Positions 1 through 6,271 of a stretch of DNA of 18,912 nucleotides are shown piece by piece. The DNA is taken from positions 1 to 18,912 of the forward strand of contig JAAVAG010000220.1 in the NCBI GenBank assembly GCA_014804185.1, given 5' to 3'. A model generated the notes under the pieces. That model saw only the letters and a list, made by a program, of their open reading frames with translations, searched no databases and was not told the DNA's origin. The position numbers and the translations under genes are program-made. The stretch's first letter is position 1. The number at the start of each line of letters is the position of its first letter. The stretch comes from Lachnospiraceae bacterium (GTDB taxonomy: Bacteria > Bacillota > Clostridia > Lachnospirales > Lachnospiraceae).

Positions 1-79
1 TGGCCCAGTTGGCGCAGGTCTGAATCAGCTTTCCCTATAAATAAATATATCACGCTGGACGCTGGATCGTCAATAAAAA

Positions 80-92
80 CTGGTCAGACCAG
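80..92. promoter_or_regulatory. Inverted repeat upstream of the hypB-led operon
   Basis: CTGGTC-A-GACCAG is a perfect 6-bp inverted repeat around a single A, followed directly by a second GACCAG-like half (GGACCAG). It lies about 125 bp upstream of the first gene of the operon. It could be an operator or a small hairpin in a leader. No regulator gene is adjacent on this side. Nothing coding is visible in the first 200 bases, and no convincing -35/-10 pair could be fixed there. Confidence 0.25.
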
Positions 93-175
93 GACCAGAT
101 AAAATATTTGTCATTTTTTTGGGCAATCTGTCAATTTACAAGAGAGGAAATGTGTCGGAATATAGATATATAGTG

Positions 176-187
176 CGCATATATGCG
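176..187. promoter_or_regulatory. 12-bp perfect palindrome before hypB
   Basis: CGCATATATGCG reads identically on both strands. It sits 18-40 bases upstream of the likely hypB starts and just after an AT-rich TATAGATATATA run that could hold a -10 element. The position would suit an operator at the transcription start of the operon. The role is inferred from symmetry and position only. Confidence 0.25.
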
Positions 188-217
188 ACGGATTCTGAAA
201 GGAATATGGTTGAAAAT

Positions 218-889
218 ATGGAAAAAGATGTGCGGATAATCGAAGTGAAAAGAAGTATTTTTGAGAATAACGATAAGGATGCGGAGAGACTGCGGGCGGA
301 ACTGAAAGAAAAGAGAGTTTTTCTGCTGAATCTGATGTCCTCACCCGGATCAGGAAAGACGACAACGCTGCTTGCGCTTGCCCGTGCGTTGGAGGGACGG
401 ATCAAGATGGGCGTGATGGAGGCAGACATTGATTCCGCCGTGGATGCGGAAAAGATGGCAGAGGCAGGCGTGAAATCCATCCAAATCCATACGGGTGGGA
501 TGTGCCATCTGGATGCGGATATGACCCGGCAGGGACTGTATGAGTTTGGCATGGAGGACGCGGAACTGATCGTGCTGGAAAATGTGGGAAATCTGGTATG
601 TCCTGCGGAGTTTGACACCGGCGCGGTGAAAAATATGACGATTCTCTCGGTGCCGGAGGGGGACGATAAACCGCTGAAATATCCGCTGATGTATGAAAAG
701 TGTGATCTGCTGGTGGTCAATAAGACGGATGTTCTGCCTTACTTTGATTTTGACAGGAAAAAGGTGGAGGAATATGCGAAACGCCGCAATCCCGATATAG
801 AGATTCTCTATATCTCCGCGAAGACCGGGGAGGGAATCGGGGAGCTGGCGGATTGGATCGTGGAACAGGCGCGGGCCTGGAGGGCATAA
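218..889 (+). CDS. hypB: HypB-type nickel-insertion GTPase
   Basis: This is a cytoplasmic G3E/SIMIBI-class GTPase that couples GTP hydrolysis to nickel delivery, normally with HypA. From ATG 218 (223 residues) it shows a P-loop SSPGSGKT at 41-48, and Cys96-His97 in GGMCHLDAD with Cys128 in ENVGNLVCPAEFD, which match the G-domain metal site of HypB. The guanine-specificity motif NKTD is at 168-171. It lacks the N-terminal CxxCGC nickel motif of E. coli HypB and has no His-rich stretch. The start is uncertain: ATG 206 is only 2 bases from the AAAGGA at 198-203, and ATG 218 is 14 bases away; homologue-like N-termini favour 218. It leads a nine-gene + strand operon whose last gene is hypA. No hydrogenase gene is in the window, so its client is probably another nickel protein. 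Family confidence is high; client is inferred. Confidence 0.9.
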   Translation: MEKDVRIIEVKRSIFENNDKDAERLRAELKEKRVFLLNLMSSPGSGKTTTLLALARALEGRIKMGVMEADIDSAVDAEKMAEAGVKSIQIHTGGMCHLDADMTRQGLYEFGMEDAELIVLENVGNLVCPAEFDTGAVKNMTILSVPEGDDKPLKYPLMYEKCDLLVVNKTDVLPYFDFDRKKVEEYAKRRNPDIEILYISAKTGEGIGELADWIVEQARAWRA

Positions 890-961
890 GCCGGGCTGGC
901 CCTGCAGAAGATGGGAAAGGACAGCGCGAAGCGAAAGAGAAAGAAAAGGATACAGAAAGTT

Positions 962-1732
962 ATGGAACGGGAGAAATCAAAGATTCTGGCGGTAGCAGGC
1001 AAAGGCGGTGTGGGAAAGACATCGATTGCAGCCACACTTGTCCGTATTCTGGTGGAAACATACCCGGGAAAACGGATTCTTGCCATCGATGCGGATCCCG
1101 CCGTGGGGTTGTCCACCGCGCTTGGGATAGAAGTATCCACTACGGTGGATGACATCCGCAAGGCTGTCGTGGCCGCGGCGGAGGACGGTGACAGTAAAAG
1201 CGCCATTGAACTGTTGGGAGAGGCCAGATACCGCATTTTTGACGCACTGGTGGAAGCGGATGGGTTTAGTTTCATCGCCATCGGGAGACCGGAGTCCGCG
1301 GGCTGTTACTGTAAGATCAATTCATATCTGAAAGAAGTGATCAGTATTTTGTCCGAAAACTTTGATTATGTGGTGATCGACGGGGAGGCGGGTATCGAGC
1401 AGATCAACAGACGGGTGATGGAGAAAGTCACGCATCTGCTTCTGATCACGGATTCCAGCAAAAAGGGAACCCAGGTCATCCGGACCATCCGCAAAGTGGC
1501 GGATGAACTGGTGATGTATGAGCGGATCGGGGTTATTGCAAACCGTCTGCCGTCCATGGATGTGAAAGATTTTATAGATACAGGGGATATTCCTGTGCTT
1601 GCCTATATTCCGTCGGACGCTTCACTGGCCGAATTTGACCTCAAAGGGGAGAATGTGTTTTATCTGCCGGAAGACGCGGCGATTGTCCGTGGGACGAGGC
1701 AGGCCATGCGGGAGATCGGTATGGTCGAGTAG
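962..1732 (+). CDS. cooC: CooC/AcsF-type nickel-insertion ATPase
   Basis: This is a MinD/SIMIBI-class ATPase of the CooC family, which loads nickel into CO dehydrogenase or, as AcsF, into acetyl-CoA synthase. The 256-residue product has the deviant Walker A GKGGVGKT at 13-20 with its signature lysine, AIDADPA near 41-47, VVIDGEAG near 137-144, and the nickel-binding C-x-C pair (Cys115, Cys117) in SAGCYCKIN, which is diagnostic for CooC. ATG 962 is preferred over ATG 911 because AAAAGGA lies 11 bases upstream and the P-loop then starts near residue 13, as in the family. It lies 72 bp after hypB. No CooS/AcsA catalytic subunit is nearby; the only A-cluster-like protein is the short CdhC-like product at 5519-6226, its most likely client (inference). 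Confidence 0.88.
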   Translation: MEREKSKILAVAGKGGVGKTSIAATLVRILVETYPGKRILAIDADPAVGLSTALGIEVSTTVDDIRKAVVAAAEDGDSKSAIELLGEARYRIFDALVEADGFSFIAIGRPESAGCYCKINSYLKEVISILSENFDYVVIDGEAGIEQINRRVMEKVTHLLLITDSSKKGTQVIRTIRKVADELVMYERIGVIANRLPSMDVKDFIDTGDIPVLAYIPSDASLAEFDLKGENVFYLPEDAAIVRGTRQAMREIGMVE

Positions 1733-1751
1733 AAAGAGCAGGGGGGCCAAG

Positions 1752-2942
1752 ATGAAAGATTTAAAACATTTATATTATTTTGAAAAACTTTTGGAGGATG
1801 CGAACAATGAACTGGTTCGCCAGGCGCAGGCGGAAGGAAAAAAATGTGTCGCCACTGTCTGCGAGAATATTCCGGAGCCGCTGCTGAACCTGCCGGGAAC
1901 CTTTTCCGTGCGTCTGCGGGCGCCGCGCACCGGTTCCATCGAGATGGCGACTTATTATCTGACCAGTTTTCTGTGCGAATACACAAGGGCGCTACTGGAG
2001 CGGGCCATGGAGGGCGGATACAATTTTACGGACTGTCTGATCGTGCCGGACGGCTGCTCCATGCTGAACCGCTGCGCCGAAAACATGGAACTTTTAAAGA
2101 CCATGCCGAAAGAGCATTTCTTTTATGAATATTTGGAGATTCCCATGAAAGCGGACGACAACGGACTGAATCTCTACACCCTGCAGTGCACGAATCATAT
2201 TCTGCAGCCGCTGAAAGAGAAGTTCGGCATTGATATTTCCGATGGGGCCATCCGAAAGGCCGTGGAGGAGCACAACCATATCTGTGACCTGATCCGCCGG
2301 ATCGGAGAGTTCCGCAAGGAGGAAAATCCCAGGATCACCGGATATGAGTTTCACATGATCACCATGGCGACCTACGCGGCTCCCAAGTATCTGCTGGCGG
2401 AGCGTCTGGAGGAGACGCTGGAGGAACTGCAGAGCAGAGAGCCGGATGCCAGAAATCCCTATCGGGCAAGAGTGGTGCTGGTCGGCTCCGAGGTGGACGA
2501 TGTGGATGTGGTGAGGCTGATCGAGGACTGCGGGGCATATGTCTGCGCAGATCGTTTTTGCTATGGCTCATTTCCCGGACGGGATAAAATAGAACTGACG
2601 GAAGAGGAAGATGCGGTGACGCAGATCTGCCGCCAGTATATGTACCGGGGTCAGTGTCCCAGATATATGAATCAGGACAAGATTCAGGAGAGGCGCAGGT
2701 ACGTGGATCAGCTGGCAAAAGAATACCTGGCGGACGGAATTATCTATCAGCAGATCAAATTCTGTGATCCCTGGGCATACGAGCGCACAGTGGGGACGCA
2801 TGTCCTGCGGGAGGATTACCATTATCCAGTCCTGTCCATAGACCGTCCCTATGCCACGGGCAATTCCGGTCAGCTGCGCACCCGTGTGCAGGCATTTATG
2901 GAGAGTGTGGAACTGAAGAAGATCCAGGGAGGTGGCAGATAG
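1752..2942 (+). CDS. 2-hydroxyacyl-CoA dehydratase family subunit (HgdB/BcrC-like)
   Basis: This 396-residue protein belongs to the 2-hydroxyacyl-CoA dehydratase / benzoyl-CoA reductase / double-cubane cluster superfamily, whose members carry Cys-ligated [4Fe-4S] clusters and receive one electron at very low potential from an ATP-driven activator. Likely cluster ligands are Cys102 in PDGCSMLNR, and Cys338 in KFCDPW, the family's conserved late motif. Cys302 in GQCPR is another candidate. The start is ATG 1752, with AGGGGGG about six bases upstream; an open frame extending back to 1599 overlaps cooC and is not used. Its stop TAG overlaps the GTG start of the next subunit by one base, implying translational coupling and a 1:1 complex. 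No CoA-transferase or acyl-CoA dehydrogenase accompanies it, so a fermentative dehydratase role is not supported. A double-cubane small-molecule reductase is an alternative. Substrate unknown. Confidence 0.85.
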   Translation: MKDLKHLYYFEKLLEDANNELVRQAQAEGKKCVATVCENIPEPLLNLPGTFSVRLRAPRTGSIEMATYYLTSFLCEYTRALLERAMEGGYNFTDCLIVPDGCSMLNRCAENMELLKTMPKEHFFYEYLEIPMKADDNGLNLYTLQCTNHILQPLKEKFGIDISDGAIRKAVEEHNHICDLIRRIGEFRKEENPRITGYEFHMITMATYAAPKYLLAERLEETLEELQSREPDARNPYRARVVLVGSEVDDVDVVRLIEDCGAYVCADRFCYGSFPGRDKIELTEEEDAVTQICRQYMYRGQCPRYMNQDKIQERRRYVDQLAKEYLADGIIYQQIKFCDPWAYERTVGTHVLREDYHYPVLSIDRPYATGNSGQLRTRVQAFMESVELKKIQGGGR

Positions 2943-4492
2943 TGGGAAAGCAAGTGGGAAGCGAACGGCTGGGCGACTTCTATACAAAGGGAAAAGTGAG
3001 AAAGCGCCGGGAGTGGCGCGGCGTGAGGGATACGCTCTATGACTATGTGCGCTGGCTTCATATTATGGGAATTTTGACGAAATTTATTGTGAAGCCCAGA
3101 AATATCAAGGCATTTTTCCGTTACCGCTGGATGAGCAATTATCTCGCGGCGCCGATGATGGTGGACAGACACACGCAGGGACTGCGGGGACCGCAGCTTC
3201 GTATCGCCCACACGGAGTTTGATCTGGTCATGGAGGATGTGGCGAAACTGCTGGATAACCTGTTTAAAGGGGATCGGAGGATCGGGAACAATAAAAAATT
3301 CTCCGATAAGGTCGTACTGGTGGACGAAAATGAAATGACGGCGGTATTGATGGGCTTTCCGAATCTGAAAGGACTCAGCCGTGAGACACCGTCGGTTTAT
3401 GTCTCCGTGCTCCTGAATCAGTATGCAGCATGTCACTATATTGACGTGGCACAGGAGTTCGGACTTCCGGGGGATGTATGTCCCATGCCTGAAGCGGAGG
3501 CGGGTGTGTCCATCGATGATGATTTTCCAGTGCTGGGAGCATGTGCAATCCAGTGCAACACGACCTGCGACGGTTCCCTGATGGGGAACGGGGTCATATC
3601 CAAGCGCCTGGAGTTGGAGGACGGCATTCCCTGTTTTCAGCTTGCGGCGCCGCTGCGCCACAGGCAGGAGGACGTGCAGGAATATGCGGCGCAGGAGATC
3701 CGCAACGCCATCCGTTTTATAGAGGAGCATACCGGTGAAAAATGGGACTGGGATTACTATTTTACGTGCGCGAAGCGTGTCAATGAATCCACCCGTCACC
3801 GGATGGAATGGCTGGAAATGAACAAGACGGACTATCCGCAGGTATTCGGCTCCAATCTGGCGCTCTACACGGAAACCAACTATATGGCGATCTGCGGCAA
3901 GATGCAGGAGTTTGTGGAAGCTGACCGGAAGATATCCGCCATTGCGGAAAAGGCCTATCAGAAGAAGACCATGGTGGTAAAGGAATACCGGCACCGCGCG
4001 ATTATCTGGGGGGTGCAGTCTCATTTTTACTTTGACTTCCTGATCTGGCTGCAGAACTGCTGGGGCATTCTGCCTCTCACCGATATGCTCTCCATGGTAT
4101 CTACCAAGGTGCTCTCGGAGGACGACAAAGAGCAGGCGATTTATGATATGGCCTGGCTTACCGAGAATATGATCATGCGCAACCGGACGCACGGCGGATA
4201 CAAGGTTTTGCTGGACGAATTGTGGGAGTTCTGCGAGGAATTCCGCGCGGACACCGTGATTCTGTGGGAGCATATCAGCTGCAAGGCCCTGGACGGCATG
4301 CACGGGCAGTTTGAGGAGAAAGCAAGGGAAAAAGGGATTCATCTGATCTGGGTGGATCACGATCTCTTTGATCCCAGGGTGATCTCCAGACAGGAGATCC
4401 GGGATCAGGTCAACCGCTATATGCGCACGGTGTTCCGGGAGGAACCGCTTGACCCGACCCTGGAGGTGATCTCCGACGAGCATTCCTGGTAG
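2942..4492 (+). CDS. 2-hydroxyacyl-CoA dehydratase family subunit (larger partner)
   Basis: This is the second subunit of the 2-hydroxyacyl-CoA dehydratase-like pair, 516 residues, longer than the usual roughly 400-450. The extra length includes a basic N-terminal region (about residues 1-65). A cysteine-dense motif at 201-209 (CAIQCNTTC) and Cys180 are candidate cluster ligands, and HISCK (Cys447) precedes a C-terminal Rossmann-like strand. The start is GTG 2942, inside the stop codon of the upstream gene (TAGTG); no separate ribosome binding site is needed if coupled. The CxxxCxxxC spacing differs from the textbook HgdA pattern as I know it and may mark a distinct subfamily. It should form the active complex with the preceding product, reduced by the activator encoded next. 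Reaction unknown. Confidence 0.8.
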   Translation: MGKQVGSERLGDFYTKGKVRKRREWRGVRDTLYDYVRWLHIMGILTKFIVKPRNIKAFFRYRWMSNYLAAPMMVDRHTQGLRGPQLRIAHTEFDLVMEDVAKLLDNLFKGDRRIGNNKKFSDKVVLVDENEMTAVLMGFPNLKGLSRETPSVYVSVLLNQYAACHYIDVAQEFGLPGDVCPMPEAEAGVSIDDDFPVLGACAIQCNTTCDGSLMGNGVISKRLELEDGIPCFQLAAPLRHRQEDVQEYAAQEIRNAIRFIEEHTGEKWDWDYYFTCAKRVNESTRHRMEWLEMNKTDYPQVFGSNLALYTETNYMAICGKMQEFVEADRKISAIAEKAYQKKTMVVKEYRHRAIIWGVQSHFYFDFLIWLQNCWGILPLTDMLSMVSTKVLSEDDKEQAIYDMAWLTENMIMRNRTHGGYKVLLDELWEFCEEFRADTVILWEHISCKALDGMHGQFEEKAREKGIHLIWVDHDLFDPRVISRQEIRDQVNRYMRTVFREEPLDPTLEVISDEHSW

Positions 4493-4551
4493 GGGAGTAT
4501 GAAAAACGGCATTTGAACAGGAGAATAGTGTGGAAAGGCATGGTTATTAAC

Positions 4552-5346
4552 ATGAAATATTACGGCGGATGTGATTCCGGTAGTACTTATACAAAGTGTG
4601 TGATTATTGATGAAAATGGAAAGATGGCGGCAAATGTCACTCTGCGCAGCCGGATCAACTCCGTGCTCAGCGCGGAGGATGCCCTGAAGCAGGCTGTGGA
4701 GCAGATTCCGGATCTGCACAGCGCGGAAGAACTGGCGTATCTGGTGGGAACCGGATATGGGCGGAATAAGGTTCCTTTTGCGGACGAAAATATTTCGGAG
4801 ATCAGCTGTCACGCCATGGGCGTTCATGTGGCGGATCCAAGCGTAAAGGCCATTATCGATATCGGCGGGCAGGATGTCAAGGGCATATCGGTTGACACGG
4901 ACGGGACTGTGTTGAACTTTGCCATGAACGACAGATGCGCCGCGGGGACAGGGCGGTTCTTTGAGGCCATGGCCAGAGCGTTTGAAATGGAACTTTCGGA
5001 ATTTTCCAAGCTGTCTCTGAAAGCCAAAAATGTGATTCCCATCACATCCCAGTGCACTGTTTTTGCGGAGTCTGAAGTGATATCCCTGGTGGGGGAGGGC
5101 AAGCCCATGGAGGAGATTGCCGCGGGAATAGAATTATCTGTTGCCAAGAGATGTTTTGTGATGTCCAAAAAGGCGGGAGCCGTGGAGCAGGTCACGCTCA
5201 CCGGCGGATGCGCCAAAAATGAGGGGCTGAAAGAAGCGATTGAGAAAGTTTTGAAACTGAAAGTAATCGAACTTTCCATTGATCCGCAGCTGATGGGGGC
5301 TCTGGGAGCGGCGGAATATGCAAGACAGAAAGGGGGAGGGAAATGA
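4552..5346 (+). CDS. ATP-dependent activator of the dehydratase (HgdC/BadF/BcrAD ATPase family)
   Basis: This is an ASKHA-fold ATPase that holds one [4Fe-4S] cluster at a homodimer interface and uses ATP to push a single electron onto its dehydratase or reductase partner. The 264-residue product shows the N-terminal phosphate loop GGCDSGSTYTK at 5-15, VGTGYGRN at 65-72, IIDIGGQDVK at 101-110, and the two cluster ligands Cys129 (NDRCAAGTGRF) and Cys168 (SQCTVFAES). The late TGGCAKNEG and GALGAA motifs are also present. Its size matches HgdC (about 260). ATG 4552 is chosen by homology; GTG 4528 with AGGAG four bases upstream is a plausible longer start adding eight residues. It follows the two dehydratase-like subunits, which are its expected partners. 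Its stop overlaps the next ATG (ATGA). Confidence 0.93.
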   Translation: MKYYGGCDSGSTYTKCVIIDENGKMAANVTLRSRINSVLSAEDALKQAVEQIPDLHSAEELAYLVGTGYGRNKVPFADENISEISCHAMGVHVADPSVKAIIDIGGQDVKGISVDTDGTVLNFAMNDRCAAGTGRFFEAMARAFEMELSEFSKLSLKAKNVIPITSQCTVFAESEVISLVGEGKPMEEIAAGIELSVAKRCFVMSKKAGAVEQVTLTGGCAKNEGLKEAIEKVLKLKVIELSIDPQLMGALGAAEYARQKGGGK

Positions 5347-5513
5347 TACAAATCATACTGTATGTGATCGCCATTGCGGCGGCAGTTATCGTGGGTCTGT
5401 TTATATTAACCTTTCTCGTGTATTTCTTTAACCTGGATATGAAGCTGATGGCTAAACTGGCGCCGCTGTTTGAGAAACATTATGATAAGGTAAAAAGGGA
5501 TAAGCATTTATAA
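5343..5513 (+). CDS. Small one-pass membrane protein (56 aa)
   Basis: This short gene begins at ATG 5343, overlapping the activator's TGA stop, and ends at TAA 5511-5513. The translation is 56 residues: a hydrophobic stretch of about 28 residues near 2-29 (IILYVIAIAAAVIVGLFILT and onward) that would span the membrane once. An amphipathic, Lys-rich tail follows, with KLMAKLAPLFEKHYDKVKRD. By the positive-inside rule the basic C-terminus should be cytoplasmic. The overlap upstream and the 5-base gap downstream make it an integral part of the operon. The next gene has no obvious ribosome binding site and may depend on translation of this one. It might anchor the complex or an electron-transfer partner at the membrane (inference). 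No family is recognised. Confidence 0.7.
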   Translation: MIQIILYVIAIAAAVIVGLFILTFLVYFFNLDMKLMAKLAPLFEKHYDKVKRDKHL

Positions 5514-5518
5514 CCAAT

Positions 5519-6226
5519 ATGAAACTGTATGATGAAACCATTCAAAAAGTGCAGACGCTTCTGAAAGCGGAGGGGAGCCGGGAACTGCCGCTGGGCGAGA
5601 CCGGGTGGCCCGAGGTTTCCGATCGGAGCATGATCCTGAGAAGCGATATGGCTTACGAACTGGGGGGAGAGGGACTTCCGGCAATCGGATGCACTCTCAT
5701 CACGGCAGATAAGACGCTTGTCCCTGGAGATGCGGTCGCTTTAATAGGCCGGGATCTGCCGGAGATCCAAGGGGATGTGCCCTATGCGCGGATAGCCCTG
5801 GTGCGGGTGGCCGGGGATACGCTGGGAGAGGGACAGGCTCTGTATGGCGCCGTCCGCGCCCTGGAGTATACCAGGTATCATTTTTATCCTGAGGGATTCA
5901 TGATGCGCGTGTCCGCCTCCAGACAGAAAGAAACCGTCCGGATCGGCAGGCAGGCTCTGCAAAAGGGATTGAATTTTGCTAAGACAGGAAACAGGATGAT
6001 TTCGGCTTTTCACAGGAATGTTTCCGTGGAGGCGGCGCATATCTGTTATGTGACAGAGCAGGAGTATGACTATAAGGCGTTGGAGCGCTGCGCGGCGGAG
6101 GCAGAACGCATTACCCGGACTATTGACCATATTCTGAAGAGCGCGGTGATGGACTGCGGCGCCTGTGGTCTGCAGAAGGTCTGCGACGAGGTGGAGGGGC
6201 TGCGGGAACTGCATTTTGCCAGATGA
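5519..6226 (+). CDS. Short CdhC/AcsB-like (acetyl-CoA synthase A-cluster subunit) protein
   Basis: This 235-residue protein resembles the middle part of the CO dehydrogenase/acetyl-CoA synthase beta subunit. It has the segment GRDLPEIQGDVPYARIAL near 77-94 (compare the GPDI...YPFG region), FYPEGFMMRVS near 122-132, where the family has an L/H-N-x-R...WIRVSK-like segment, and a terminal cysteine cluster DCGACGLQKVC (Cys213, Cys216, Cys222). This aligns by eye with the YGCTLCQ...C A-cluster start. True acetyl-CoA synthases continue for a few hundred residues and supply a CGC motif for the two nickel atoms; this protein stops about ten residues after its third cysteine. It may therefore bind only an Fe-S cluster, or form a site with another subunit. 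The presence of cooC, hypA and hypB argues for nickel. Gene order places it between the activator and the flavoprotein. Homology is recalled, not computed. Confidence 0.65.
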   Translation: MKLYDETIQKVQTLLKAEGSRELPLGETGWPEVSDRSMILRSDMAYELGGEGLPAIGCTLITADKTLVPGDAVALIGRDLPEIQGDVPYARIALVRVAGDTLGEGQALYGAVRALEYTRYHFYPEGFMMRVSASRQKETVRIGRQALQKGLNFAKTGNRMISAFHRNVSVEAAHICYVTEQEYDYKALERCAAEAERITRTIDHILKSAVMDCGACGLQKVCDEVEGLRELHFAR

Positions 6227-6271
6227 GAAACAGGTAAAATATAAGAAAAAGGATAAGGAGGAGAAGAGAAG

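Noticed and set aside
2870..4483. 537-codon open frame on the - strand
   Set aside because: It lies fully antisense to the larger dehydratase subunit, resembles no protein family, and arises from the GC-rich third positions of the real gene.
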